Below, one piece after another: positions 1-12,409 of a stretch of DNA of 64,000 nucleotides. The DNA is from Desmodesmus armatus (Eukaryota; Chlorophyta; Chlorophyceae; Sphaeropleales; Scenedesmaceae): contig VIIQ02000211.1 of assembly GCA_007449985.2 (NCBI GenBank), positions 34,321 to 98,320 of the forward strand. Direction: 5' to 3'. Position 1 is the stretch's first letter. Each line of letters begins with the position of its first letter. The position numbers and the translations under genes are program-made. Under the pieces are notes generated by a model, which saw nothing but the letters and a program-made list of their open reading frames with translations, was not told the origin of the DNA and made no database searches.

Positions 1-3000
1 GTTGCACTTGCCGCTCGCTGGATGCTTGCTGGCATTGCCTTGAAGCATGTTTGCAAGGTTTACTGGCTCCATGAGTCATCCTCCCACGTTGATATCATAT
101 TGATGATGTGGCACCTTCTGCTGTGTCTGCCTCCCTGACACCAGCCACGGACCGAGGCTGCTACAGCAAGTGCTTCTGCCTCAGTATCAAGAAGGCAGTA
201 GCAGTGCTGCGTCAAGCAAATGTGGACAGGAAGGGGCCAGCATGGAGCCCCTGCATGAAACAGACATGGACCAGCTTGGTGCTGCCAAGGGCGCCTAAGC
301 AAGCCCTGGATGCATGGAGGCAGCAATCCTGCAAGAGCACACAGAAATGCTCCTGGTGAGGGTGGTGCAAGGTACCAAGCTGGTACTATCAGGCAGTAAA
401 AAGTGATATGTAAAGCGGCCACACCAGCACTTGCTTTGAGCCTAGCAGGGCTTACATGCAGGCTCAGTAGTGGGACTGGCCATAAGCAGCAGAGTCAAGC
501 AGAAGTGCAGCCGCATGGACCACAGCCTCAGCTACGCTTGTGCAGACCTCATTGGGTCACAGCAGTCAGCCTGTCTGAGGCTCCAGACCCAATGTGCCTA
601 GACATGGGCTTCCATCTCAATGGCAAGCACGCCTTACATGTGATGATCATGTGCTGTGCTGCTCATGCAGACAACATTGGGCTTGAGCTGTCGCCCCACC
701 AGGTCAATACCCCTGCCAGGAAAACCATGATGCGCATGCATGTCTATTGTGACAAGGGCGTCGACACATTTTGACTGGGCAGCACATACCTTGGCAGTGC
801 AGCACATGGGTTGGCATCTGCCGGGCAGGGCAGTTTGTGCTGAAGCACTGGTGACACCATTCCCCGGGCTGCCTCCAACCTATAGAGCCATTGTGTCTGA
901 CGAGCGGGCCTCTGCGCCATGACTGCATATGTGTTTGATTGATCCAATTGTGTTTTATCTGGCTGGTCTGACTGATAGCTGATCTGGCTGGGGCAGCTTT
1001 CTTGGTGGTGGTGACTCATGACATTGGCCGTCAGTCACGCTGGCAACCGTGGTAGTTGCCATCATGAACTCTGGGTTACGGCTTTGCTTTGGCATGCTTT
1101 ACGAGCCAAGTATGTGGTGCACTGCCATGTTGTACTGCTAGGTGTATGCAAAGCGCCTCAGGCCGTCATTCCTTGAGGCTTGACAGGGCCCCCCATACAG
1201 TGTACATGCATAGGAACCAGAGGCTGTGTCAGCTGCACCTTGTCTGGCACTGTACACCTGAGTGCAGAGCATTGGCGATGTTTGTCATCCCTCACTGTCC
1301 TCATTTGTTCTGTGTTGATGTCAGCACTGAATGAGGCTGCTCAAGATGGTTGCGTTGGCAAGCAACGCTTACCGCACATGTTTTTTAGTGCAACTCAACC
1401 GTCATTTTTTGTGGACCTCTGCGCCGGTGTGAATGTGACACTGTACCTGCATTGACACATGGCACTCTGCACTGTGCATACAGTATGGTACGTGCATAGG
1501 AAAGCACCGATTTTGTGGTAGGCAGATGTGTCACTATCTAGGAGGCAGATGAGGATCACCAAGTTGTTCAAAGCAGATGTAACAGCAGATTACTGGCATG
1601 CACTTTCAACGTTTGTCGCCTTCATGGAACACCCTAACCAGCCTTCAAGCTGTGACTTGCCGTCCGCTGGCGCAATTGCATGCTCAGGAATTGGTCTTGG
1701 TTGTGTCGCAAGCCCTGCTGGCAGTTTGCTTGAATATTACACGCCAAGGCGCACACCATCCAAGCTACACAGAGGCCCGACCAAGTCACAACAGCTTTGG
1801 GTAGCGGGACATGCCACAGCAATCGGAGAAACAGTGTTTTTCATGTAAGGAAAAGGCATGTCAACCTGATTGGCCTAACCCTGAGGTACAGACCAGACTG
1901 CTAAGCACCCACAACAAGCACGCAAGTAAGCAACATAGTGATGTTCATAACCCTCTGAAACCTGGTGCAAGGGCTAGCAGCTGCCCCATTTGGTTGGGTA
2001 CCTAGACACATGTCATGCAGGACCAGGGTGCCCAAGTGCTGCAGGCTCAACACCCCGCACGTGCTGCAAGCAGCACCGACAAGCAAGCAAACCCCTGAAC
2101 ACAGGCAGTCCCAACCACCCCATTCATCAACAGGAAATTGTATGTTTCAGGCAGCACATGGATGGGGCACATGTCTTGTGCACTCCACCCCTACCCAACC
2201 CTGAGGAACCTGGCCTAGGAACGAACTGCGGCAGTTGGCCTTTGGACAAACCGCAGTTTGAAACCTGCACCAACAACACCCAAAGAACCTTGCGGCAGTC
2301 AACCACTGAGCGCGGCGTTGTGCCTGCCTCCAACCACATGACAAGCGGAGCTGCATGTTGCGCAGCACATGCCGCGCAACCGCACAACGTGCAGGTCGCA
2401 CCAACAGCACGACGACCGCCCAGCACTGCACATGCAATCGCATCAACTGTGTGGTGTTGCAGCTCGTCCGCTCCACAGGTGACTGATACCTGCTGCAAAT
2501 GCCGACAGCCGACGCACCCCACACCAGTCGCACACACCTGAAGACCAAGATAATATAGTGCAGTTCTCAAGTTGGCCAAAGAAGCGGAACCTTCACCGAC
2601 CCCCACAACCAGACATGGCACACTACTGGAAACAATCGAGCAATCATCAACCCTGAGAAACCGTACACAACACACCCTATTCACCCTGAAACCACCAAAA
2701 CAATCCTGGCACAACCTTGCGAGCTGGCAGGCAGGCACGGGGGCAGCCCTAGCCCAGGGCTAGCGGGCCTTGCAGCTTTGCACGTGTGTAATGCTGGCAG
2801 CACAATGCAAGGCGCCTGCAATAAGTGTGCAAGTCGCCTGCGGCTGCATCACACAGCTGCACCAATCTTGAGAGTGACTGCACGGCATGTCAACAACACA
2901 TGGTTGTGGGGTGTACACAAACATGTATGGGAGCAGCTAGCATGCAGGCAGGATTGCAAAGTCGTACAAGGCTCTCCAAAGCAATGGTGACACTCTAGAA

Positions 3001-5559
3001 TGCAAAACGTACACTGCGGGACGCTCACACCTCACTCCGACGACAACAAACAACACAGGAGACGCTCACAAAACCGAAAAATGCTTGCCGACACCACATG
3101 CCGCATCCTTCGCAACACCGCCGGGGCACAACCTACCAGACGACTCACAAACAACACAACAAACAGACAATGTCCAAGCAGCCATCACATCTGCAAATGT
3201 ATGTGTGCACCTGGGCATCTTTGCACCTTCAGCGTAAGACCAGGACGGGGTGGCGTGGATGCAAGATGCATGCAGCTGCACAATGCCCAGCGCAGGACAC
3301 CATGACGCAGCCTACAACCACAGCATGCTGCGCGGCATCGTGCCCTGCTGCATAGACATCGCCGCAGGCTGCTGCGTGCACAGACTGCCTGCAAACACAC
3401 CACTGCTGGGCCAGCAAGGCGTGCAGTTCACCACACCCTGCTTGTCCCAACACGCCCCTCCTGCGTGCCAACAGGGGTTAGCACGATATCAGGCCTGGAT
3501 CTCCTGCACATGCAAACACGCCCGCACGCCACACTGCACATCACAAGGACTGCTGGATACCGGTGCCTCATGGCCTAGAAGCCACACACCACATGCTGGA
3601 TGGAGTTCCCAGCCCCTCTCACACCACCAATCTCACACCAACCACCTCCCACCAAGAATCCATTGATGTTCTATTCGGGAGTGGGTGGAATATGATATCT
3701 CCCTGCGATGCACCGTCACTCAATGTGCACAACACAAAGTCATCAATCCTTCTCCAGCATTCCTTGTTGTGAGACCAGTCTGGCCAGCACAGGCCACACA
3801 GAACAGAACAGCCTGGCCATCACGGACCTCACAGAATCCTACAGAACAAACCACCGCATTCGCACGCAGCACCACACATGCATGCGCGCCAACATCTTCA
3901 GCGCCACAAAGATTAAACAGCAAAGACGAGTGCTGAGACTTTGCACATGCATGCAAGGTCGCCGCATAGCACAAGCAGCTGTCAATGACCACACTGAAAC
4001 AGCGCAGTCATGCACGCAGCATGCACTGCTGCAACAGACACCATACCGAGACGTGTACCAGAAGCTGACAACACAACAGACACGTCACACTGTGACGTTC
4101 ACACACAATTGTACTGCCAAGCTAGCACTGGTGAGACCAGACCAGCCAACAGCTGCATGATGTGTATGGTACTATTAGTCGTACAACAGCTTGACACCAC
4201 ACCATACAACAGCACAGCACACGAAGACGCGCAGATGCAACGACATGCTATGCCGAAAACCACTCCTCCACACACACATGTACAGCATTGACCGGCTGGG
4301 ACCTGGTGCTTTGCTACTCAAGACCACACATCTCTCACACACTCTCCTCACACAAATGATCACAACATTCCTTTCACCACGGTACAACGTGCGCCACAGG
4401 CGCACAGCAGACAGGACGCATGCAGCAGATATACACAGCCACCCTGCTGCAAACAGCTGGATACATCAGGCCTTCCACAAAGCCTGGAAACCAAACAGCA
4501 CAGCACGCGTGGTACCCATGTCTCAGGGAGAGTGCGCAGCCAGAGAGTGGATGGGCACAACCGCGTGCTGGATTGACCAGCACAAACACACGGCCAACCA
4601 CTGCACCAAACAATGCAATCCTTCAGCACGACAACCTTCACCAGGACAACCCAAGACAACGGTTGGCTGTCCCTGCACCCTTGCCCCTACACCATCAGAC
4701 AACACAGCAACCACGACACTGAACAGCTAGCTGCCACTGACGATGGAACCTTCAAGGTTGCCTCACCACTGAAAGCGCCTGCAATCCTTCGCATCAATGA
4801 GCAAGACAACCAGCAAGACAGCCAAAACAAGTACAATGAATGACTGCCCTTGCACCCAAGCCCTCTCAAAGACAAACAAAGCAGCAGCAGCTTGCTGCCA
4901 CTGAGACGAGCTTGGGCTCACCTCTGACAGAGCCCTTGTGCCAACTGTAGGATGAAGTGGACAAGGAATGTCTGTCCTTGCTCCCAAGCCCTCTTGACCA
5001 CAAACCGAGCAGCAACAGCTGCTGCCAAGCAACGTGAGCTTGGGCCCACAACTGATTCAGCCCGTGTAAAGCCCTGTCAGCACTCAGCAGGACCATCAAG
5101 TGTGGAAACGGAATGACTGCCCTTGTACCCTCGTCCCACACAACCACACACAGCACCAAGCAGCAACAGCTAGCTGCCACTGGCGATAGACCTGAGACCC
5201 ACTAGTGTTGACCTTGCCAACGCCCAAACAGAACCACAAACAAAAGCCTCCAAAGCTAGCAGCCTTCACATGGCTGCAGCAAAGATCAGAGTCAACAGCA
5301 TCTGTAAAGCAAGCTTCCTGTGGGTAGAAGCACCCTGTGCAGGCAAAGCCATGCCGGCACCTGGTGCATGTACAGGTGCAAGCACAGCACACACCAAGCG
5401 CATCAATACAAGGGCTGCCAGGCCACCGAAGTGATGCTGACTGTAATAAAATCAGCTCACAAATATCCTTTGGCCCGTCTGCTGCTGCAGAACAGCAACT
5501 CTGCCCTTGCACAACATGCCGTGCTGCACCTAGCTGCCTTTTGAGAGCAGCTGCAGCAT
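1..5559. other. Gene-poor, A+C-rich stretch downstream of the PP2C gene
   Basis: I see no supportable gene here. Open frames are all short, overlap on both strands and match no family I know. From about 2000 to 5500 the + strand is visibly rich in A and C and poor in G and T, so the - strand is G+T-rich. The same G+T bias lies downstream of + strand genes elsewhere in the window (27.3-30 kb, 49 kb). The stretch therefore probably represents 3' flank or a long 3' transcribed tail of the - strand phosphatase gene. Degenerate tandem repeats are listed separately. Confidence 0.5.
4660..5210. repeat. Degenerate tandem repeat, about four units of 125-180 bp
   Basis: A unit beginning near GACTGCCCTTGCACCCAAGC recurs at about 4663, 4842, 4968 and 5113. 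Three of the units end in a segment like CAGCAACAGCTAGCTGCCACTG. Units differ by many substitutions and by length, so this is an old array. It lies in the 3' flank of the PP2C gene and has no coding potential that I can see. Confidence 0.6.
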
Positions 5560-8500
5560 TCACTCAAACACCAGCACCATGGCCGTGGTGTTGTCAGTGT
5601 CTCCTTGGCTGCACTCTGACAGCATGATAGTGTCATGCACGAGCTGCCGTGCAGCTTCCTCTGCGCTGCCTCCAGCAGACACCACATCCATCACCCTGTT
5701 GGCAGCCTCACGGGGGTCCATCACGTCCCACACACCATCACTCGCCACGATCTGCATACATGCGACAACACACAGAGTACGTGCAGCAGAGATAGCGCAA
5801 GTATGGTAAGTTGATATCAGTGGCAACTGGCACCACAAGTGTTCGTGCAACCATGACACACCTGTTGAGTGAAAGGCTGTGGGCCTTTGCTGCCGAGAAG
5901 CTTCCCCAGCATGGTAGGCTGACGCACAGGTGCAGCATGTTCAAATCTGCATGCATGCAGTGCTGATCAACATCGTGTAGATGCATGCAGTACTGACCCA
6001 ACCCACCAGGCAGGTGTCCTCGGGCTGCAGTGTCAGCACTTTGACGGTGGGCTCGCACAGGACGCCGTAGGCAGAGAGGTGCTTGTGGCCCAGCGCGCGC
6101 GTCACACTCAGCTCGTAGCCCGCCATGTTGCCGGCACGGATGCTGATGTAACCGCGGTCGATGAGGCTGCAGCACAAACACAGCACAAGGCATGTGGCTT
6201 ACAAGCGATCACAGACAGGGGTGCACGACTGCTGGCGTTACTGAGAGCCTGGCCCTGTTGAAAGTCATAACTTGAGATTTCCAGCAAGCAATCATCAATC
6301 TGATGCCTGCAAACAGCAGCCTCTGCGGCCGGTAACCTCACACGCATATCATCCACTGGATGATATGCGTGTGGCACACGCACCAGCGGCCTACGCAGGC
6401 TGTGCTGCTGCTCACCTGGCATGGTCGCTGTGCTTGAGGCGTATCCTTGCAGCCTCACACTCATTCATGCCGTTGTGGTCTGTTGTCAGCATGCGTGCTG
6501 CCACATCACCATCGTCCGTGAGGCTGCAATAAAGGCGGCAGGACAGACTACATGGTCAGCCACAGTTGGCAGATGCCAGCATGCACAGCAGCATGCAAAC
6601 GTATTTTACCGCCTCCAAGATAACTGTTTTGTATGTTGTAGGAAGTCTGCATGTATGCATGTATGTCAAGTTCTATGTTGACAGCAGTAGAAGATTTTAC
6701 CTGACAAGTGCTGCAGAGGAGTCGCCCACGTTGGCAATACACAGCTGGTCCCCCTGCACCACTGCAAGGGTGCAAGTGGCACCACACTCCAGCAGGCGGT
6801 CACAACCCTGCAGCACAAAGACACAGCAGATGACCCCATACCCAACACAAGGACAGCAGACAAGCCCTCGTCAGTACAGCTCACAACTGCACCAGCTGTC
6901 CAGCCAGGCCAGTGCTTCAACTCTGCTGCAGTTCTGCCGCTCTGTGAGTCGATGGCAGACATGGTATACTCAGAAAGCTTGAGGAACGGATGCAATGTAT
7001 CCTTGTCAGAGGTGGGTGGGCTGCGATGGCCCTCCCCAGTGGCATCACACTCACCCCGCCGCAAGCCTCCGACGCCCTGTAGCAAGGCAGGCCATTGGGC
7101 CTGTACAGTGTGTATGTCATCTTGTTCCTGCAACCGGCAAAGCGAATCAGACATACTTGTCAACATCGGCAGGAATGCAAAGGCCCATTTAAGAAGGCTG
7201 CACACAAGCGAACGCAGGTGGACTGCGGGCCCAGGCGTCTTGGAGACGACACCCACAGACATGCTCCTGGCAAATGGCCCCAGTGTTGGCGCAGCATGCG
7301 CTCCCGCTGTCTCCACACAAGTCTGGGTTGCAGGCACTATAACGGTTTGTATCAGGAACACTACCTCAGGCGCCACATTCAAGCATATCCACATGAGCGC
7401 ACACACAGGGACGGCAACTGGTGTGCAGGGTACTCACAGGTTGCCATATGGGTATGTGACAGCGTTGGGAGGGTCGTCATAAACGCTGAGTGAGGCCTCA
7501 TGTGCCCTGGTGAACGCACCCTGCAGGCACAGGATGGCAGCATGCAGGAGCAGGGCTGCAGCGCTGAGAGCTGTGACAAATCAATGGCGATGCAGGCTTG
7601 GCCTCATGCGCTGTGCCAGAAAAATTGATACGTCGGCTGGTGGGCGCCTCACAGTGTACAACCCATGCATGCGTTGATCAGAAACCTGCCATCGAGATCG
7701 ATTCAGTGAGCAGGAATCGTGATGTCTTCCGCAGTCCCAAAGACAGCGGCATCTGGTCACCCACAACATTTAGCACCAGCCACTCAGCACCAGCGTGATT
7801 CCGAAACCCTGCATTTGGTTGCCGACGACGCACCTTAACGTACCCCACCAGCTTGTCAGTGGGTTGGTCCATGATGTTGTTGCCGTTGTGCTTGGCGCGT
7901 GCACACACGTCAGCCACAAGGGCCTCACCGGCCTGGCGGGCCACCTGCTCACCCAGCATGCCGTGACCTGCGACAGCAACAGGGGAGCAGGGGCAAGAGA
8001 GGTTGCTGGGCAAGGCGAGGGCGGTGCAGGAGGTATACTGCAATGCTGAGTGTGAGTGTGAGTGATTGAGCACAGCATGGCATCTGCACATGGCCAAGCT
8101 GGCCTACGGAAACAGCCAGCACAACTCCCGGTATTATGCTGACAGACTCCTCAGTCAAGCCACAGCCAGCGACATTCCGGTGCTTTTGTTGGGCCCCAGT
8201 GTGAGGCTCAATGCAATGTGCAACAGGGGACCTTGGCTTGAGGCAGGTTTACTTGCTGACCGAACAGCAACGAGCAAGGCAGACGGGCCCCTCACCGTCC
8301 AAGACAGCTGCCACACAGCACTGCTGCCAGAAGCTCTTGCCATGCGTGCCATCAAGTTCCTTCTCACTGAAGGCTTGCTGAACGATCTGCAGGCACCAAA
8401 TGGGGATCCATGCAGGTCAAGTTTGGGTTGGGTGATGTTGCTGCGTGGACCATAGCATGGGCCCTGCACCCCACCTGGGAGCGTGTGCCAAACGTTGCAT

Positions 8501-8616
8501 CGCATGTAAGGTAGGTAAGACAACGTGACACGCCCTACACTCACCGCATAGTCCTGGTTCAAGTCCCCATACCGGTTCCCAGGATGGGAACAGTGTCCAA
8601 CAGAAGCGAGCTTCAT
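5560..8616 (-). CDS. PP2C-family (PPM) Ser/Thr protein phosphatase, multi-exon
   Basis: Metal-dependent protein Ser/Thr phosphatase. Exons read on the - strand: 8616-8545, 8386-8296, 7967-7834, 7520-7438, 6807-6701, 6523-6416, 6166-6007, 5751-5560. Motifs in order: GDLNQDYA (the N/E-D metal site, with Q for E), AVLDG joined across an intron to HGM (the DGH motif), GATCTLAVV, ANVGDSSAAL, SVTRALGHKH (usual RALGD has H for D), ASDGVWDV and DTDNTTAM. The metal-binding Asp residues of the DG, ASDG and DN motifs are kept. Phases agree everywhere except between 7438 and 6807, where a small exon (length 1 mod 3) is probably missing from my model. The ATG at 8616 is the first plausible start, but an upstream exon is possible. 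About 315 residues are accounted for. The family call is firm; the substrate is unknown. Confidence 0.85.
6339..6373. repeat. Perfect 17-bp inverted repeat with 1-nt spacer
   Basis: Arms 6339-6355 and 6357-6373 are exact reverse complements around a single C. The element lies in an intron of the PP2C gene, between exons 6523-6416 and 6166-6007. It could fold as a cruciform or RNA hairpin. Confidence 0.85.
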
Positions 8617-10020
8617 GGGGCCAAGCCTTGCCGTGCTGCAACGTCCAATAGGTGTATTGGCTACTGCATGCACCAACCAGCTGCGCTATACAACGCTCGA
8701 TGCTGTGTTCGACTCTTTGCTTCCTGCCTGTCCGACCCAGGGAGCACCGGGAAGGGCTAGGTTGCTACCAGGGAGCGCTCTTTGGCTTCTATCAAGATGT
8801 CAATCAGGTTTGCAGCTGTCGGACAAGAGCCCAAGGCACAGCGATCCAAGATAGTTTGAGATACTTTGAGGCAGACCTGGGGCTGAGCAAGACGCACGCG
8901 ATCCGTTGGCAAAGCAAAGATGAGTGCAACGATGACAGAACTGATGAAGAATCCGTTCGGGCTGCCACGCTGTGGTAGCAGGCTGGGGTGGTTGGAAATA
9001 TCCTGCAGAACCCTTCATTGGGGTTTGTAGTTTCTCGCCATTCAGGAGTTATCTCTTTCGATGGACTGCTCAACAGTCTACATTTAGCTCATGGACAGTC
9101 AGAGGGGAAGGAGTGTGGTTTTGGGGAAGGTGACCAGGGGTTAGAGAGAGGTGGCGGTGCGTGCAGCTGCAGGCTCTAAGCTGACCATGTTGTATGTACT
9201 CCCTTGGCTTGCTTGGATGCAGGCGCGTGTGACGGTTGGGCTAGATAACAGCCCCTTTGCAGCTCTGCCAGACGGCTGACACATTAAAGCCATCGTTAGG
9301 AACAGCGCTGTGCCGTGTTCACAGCATCAGCCAAGGTGCAGTGAGCCATGCAGTGAGCCTTGGGAGGGACTTGTTTGCAGGCCAGTCCACCTTGTACTTG
9401 CAGCTGTGACAAAGTACTCACAATCAACCACTCATCCACTAAGCCCAGGGGGGTGGACACCAGAGTGCAGCCAGCATTCAAAACGCCAGCCCCACAGGGC
9501 CTGTGGCTACAAGCATCAAACCACCAGGCAGAGCAATTGCAAGGGCAAAGCACAGCAGATGTGCACAGATTATGCTGTAGTTCCCAGCATGCAGTGGGAT
9601 TCCACCCACAAGGTGGCCTATTGCAAGTGCAGCAGGCACATCAGGAACAGCAGCTGCAACAGCGACAAAGCTGCAACTCCGCAGTCTCCCTAATGCGTGT
9701 GGCTGAGTGGGGGCCCCTCACTCACACCTGACAGTTTGTAACTGTCAGCCTGGCACTGTCCTCAAATTCACCGGCACCCACTGGCATCTGATATGCATGC
9801 AACCCACATGGGAAGCGAGGGCTCATGGAGGCCAGACACAGAGCCAGTAGTCCACTACAGATGCACTATGACAAACATCAGTAGGCGCAGGAGCAGCAGC
9901 AGCAGCAAACATCACGCTCATGCTTGAGGCGCTCAATGACCGTTATTGAACATGATGTAGTACACAACAAGCAGAAGCCACACCTGTGGCACTGGTGGGA
10001 CACACATACAGAGTACTGCT
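8617..10020. other. No supported gene
   Basis: Upstream flank of the PP2C gene. Short open frames occur on both strands but none shows a recognisable motif or a phase-consistent exon chain. It contains one copy of a dispersed repeat (about 9410-9565) and a small hairpin near 9726-9746 with 9-nt arms CTGACAGTT/AACTGTCAG. Confidence 0.4.
9410..9565. repeat. Dispersed repeat, copy 1
   Basis: Shares blocks such as CAACCACTC, CCAGCCCCACAGGGCCTGTG and AAGGGCAAAG in the same order and spacing with 22508-22660. About 150 bp of degenerate similarity on the same strand. Its nature is unknown; it may be the remnant of a non-autonomous mobile element. Confidence 0.55.
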
Positions 10021-10555
10021 GCAGGTCACCAATGACATCCATGACAAGAGCTTCTGTCCCAGCCACCAAGGTGGACAAAGGCTGGTTCAACCAACTTGGC
10101 GATGCAGGCTAGTCACCGCACCCCTGCATGCCAGCGCTGCACCAGTGTACTAGCCTTCACTATGACTTGCATGGCCAGCCAAACGTGCAAGCTCAAAACC
10201 TCCTGCTGATGCATTGGCAGACTCTGTCTTGGAAGGCAACAGATGCTATGTATCCTTGACCACTGTGCGCACCATCGAACAGCCACCCCAACGTGCAATA
10301 ATGACACCAAAGGACCTGCCTGTAGAACAAGGGCCCTGTCACAGGGGGCCACAGGGTGAGAGCTGAATCAGACAGCTTCTGTTGCCTCATTCGCCACCGG
10401 CACTCATCTGCATATGACCCCGATCCCAGAGAGCCATCCTTGATGCAGAACCCAATCACTGTGTTATTGAGCGCCATCCATCGATGCCTGGCTCCCACAC
10501 CGAGGAACATGCCTAGAGTCGTGGTGTCCCTGGATATACTAGCGGCCTCCATGGG

Positions 10556-10560
10556 TTACA
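10556..10560 (-). terminator. TGTAA polyadenylation signal for the armadillo gene
   Basis: TGTAA on the - strand, about 325 nt after the stop codon at 10884. It would leave the helix-encoding segment at 10733-10831 inside the transcript. Confidence 0.35.
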
Positions 10561-10732
10561 TGCATGCAGTGTCAAACCTCAACGCCCACGAAAACACAAC
10601 TATAGGGACAGCAGCACGGTGTGCCCTCCTCAGGCTGTTCCGCAGTGGCAGGCCTGTCTGACACACACCTGTACCTCAACGTATGCCGTGGTACTTTGAC
10701 CATGCACGGTGGCCACGTGGCACACGGCAAAC

Positions 10733-10831
10733 CCTGATGGTTCTGACATACCCCCAGACAACAACCAATCCAAGGACAGCTGCAGTCACGCCCCTGTGCC
10801 AGAATGCGTCACTCTCTTTCAGAAGCTTCAC
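10733..10831 (-). pseudogene. Stray membrane-helix exon related to the gene at 13818-14483
   Basis: On the - strand this 99-nt open segment is flanked by AG before it and GT after it. It encodes 33 residues including AFWHRG and a hydrophobic run ending VVVWGYVRTI. The gene at 13818-14483 has AFWPKGVAVAVLLLAVVWG followed by CPGTIK, clearly homologous. The segment lies 53 nt after the stop of the armadillo ORF. No phase-compatible strong donor joins the two, though a weak phase-0 donor inside the armadillo ORF (after NNTE) would. It may be a decayed exon or a genuine alternative 3' exon anchoring the armadillo protein in a membrane. Confidence 0.55.
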
Positions 10832-10883
10832 CTAATCGTACAGAATGTATATGACGCGCTCAATGATGATCAACATTCCGACG

Positions 10884-11957
10884 TCACCGAGGACTAGAGT
10901 TGAGAAGGGCGGCATTTGCTGCCTCCACAACTTCAGTATTGTTGCTATACCGCAACGGCATCAAGGCATGCTGCGCAGCAAAGCTGCGTATGCTCACAGC
11001 AGCGTCAGGATATGCCAGGTGTGCAAGCGCCCAGGCGGCATGCACCTTGACTTTATCTGTGCTGTTGTCTCCAAGCAGCTTCACAAGGCGATGCACACAG
11101 CCTGGGATACGGGCTATCAGCGCAGCATTTGCCTTGTGCGCGGCCAGGTTCCCCAGTGCACCAGCCGCATTCTCCTGAACATAGGTGTCATTGCTGTGCA
11201 GCAAGTCGACCAATGACTGCAGTACGCCAGGAGCTGCCCCAATAAGCACTTTACAATCAGTGCAATCATATGCCATGCTCATCAAGGTTCCGGCCGGATA
11301 TGAAATCAAGTGTTGCATCACTTTTGGGGTGTGCCGGGTGTGCAGCAACTCAGCGACTCCTTCAATGCAGCCTGGCGTTGCGGCCATGATAGTCCTGGTA
11401 GCGCCGTCTAACATGGCAAGCAATTGAAGCGCTATGACTGCGTGATACTGCTGCAACCAAGTATTGCTGGTTGAATTGAGCTGAGCCACCAAACCCTCCA
11501 GCGTCCCTGACAAAGTTGCAGCCAAGATTGGATCCAACTTCAAGTTGGACCCGGGGTCATCATGACGATGATCGTCCTCGAGTTCGAGGAGCCTGGCTGC
11601 TGCCCGCCTGGCAGGAATGCCAGGGCGTGTGTCGTCACCAGCAACACTTACTTTTGGATCGGATTGAGTCTTCAGGTGTTGAGCAATTGCCCAGATATCA
11701 GAGGATGTGTCAATATCCTGTGGTCGAATGGTGGTGTTCAAGGTCCTTTGCATGATTGCGAACTCCTTCAGGACCTTGGCCCTCACTGCACCAACCCGGT
11801 AAGAAGCAAATGCAGCTTCCCAGGCCTGAACAAGAGCTGGTTGCGTGTTCAACAGCCATGTGCTGAAGTCCTGGAGGGGGTTAGGGCCGTGTGTGCTTGC
11901 TGGTGTTGTCAAACATGCCCCAAGGATGGCAACGACCCACAGTGATGATGCCTTCAT
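10884..11957 (-). CDS. Secreted or lumenal armadillo-repeat protein
   Basis: Uninterrupted ORF of 357 residues from the ATG at 11957; an in-frame ATG at 11987 would add 10. I chose the internal start because it aligns with the leader of the neighbouring paralogous gene at 14483. The N-terminus (MKASSLWVVAILGACLTTPA) is a signal peptide. A charged segment follows, then tandem helical repeats from about residue 155 to the end. These carry typical armadillo phrases: PGCIEGVAELL, PGVLQSLVDLLHSNDT, VQENAAGALGNLAAH, PGCVHRLVKLLGDN and VHAAWALAHLA. Armadillo repeats are protein-binding superhelices. An N-terminal signal peptide on such repeats is unusual, since most armadillo proteins are cytosolic or nuclear. 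The partner is unknown. Confidence 0.75.
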   Translation of the reverse strand: MKASSLWVVAILGACLTTPASTHGPNPLQDFSTWLLNTQPALVQAWEAAFASYRVGAVRAKVLKEFAIMQRTLNTTIRPQDIDTSSDIWAIAQHLKTQSDPKVSVAGDDTRPGIPARRAAARLLELEDDHRHDDPGSNLKLDPILAATLSGTLEGLVAQLNSTSNTWLQQYHAVIALQLLAMLDGATRTIMAATPGCIEGVAELLHTRHTPKVMQHLISYPAGTLMSMAYDCTDCKVLIGAAPGVLQSLVDLLHSNDTYVQENAAGALGNLAAHKANAALIARIPGCVHRLVKLLGDNSTDKVKVHAAWALAHLAYPDAAVSIRSFAAQHALMPLRYSNNTEVVEAANAALLNSSPR

Positions 11958-12377
11958 GGATGTGTGTGGCGCCTGTGTGGCAGTCATCCAACAGCAGTCA
12001 GTTGATACATGCCTGTATGTTACCTCGAGGAACCTGCAAGAGCTCTTGCAGGTTCCAGACTCACCAATCCAGACTTACAAAGACATGCTTGACATCTGCT
12101 GCTGTTGCTGCAAGACACAAAAGGCTGCCAGCTCAGTCGGTCTGCAGAAGGCTCACCTGTGCGCCTCGTCCCTAAAATGCGCTCTGTATGCGTCAGGTGA
12201 GTGTTTGTTGCAGACCAGATGAGGCAATATTGCCACGCCGAAAGAGGCACGGTACAGCTGTACACGTAGGCGTGCCTGAATCCTTTTCAAAAGCTTTTCC
12301 TGTGGTGTATTTCCTTTGTGGCTGGACGTTGTGCATCACTGCGAAGCGCACCTGTTCAATGTCTCCAGCTCACTTTG

Positions 12378-12409
12378 GCTGTAGCAAAAAATTGCAACAG
12401 TGCTACAGC
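12378..12409. repeat. Small hairpin conserved between duplicated blocks (copy B)
   Basis: Arms GCTGTAGCA (12378-12386) and TGCTACAGC (12401-12409) are exact inverted repeats. The same arms occur at 14925-14933 and 14944-14952 at the equivalent place upstream of the paired gene, with a different loop. Confidence 0.6.

Noticed and set aside
6666..7406. 246-residue open frame on the - strand
   Set aside because: It overlaps the PP2C exon 6701-6807 in a different frame and spans an intron. One part might hide the missing small exon, but the frame as a whole is not a gene.
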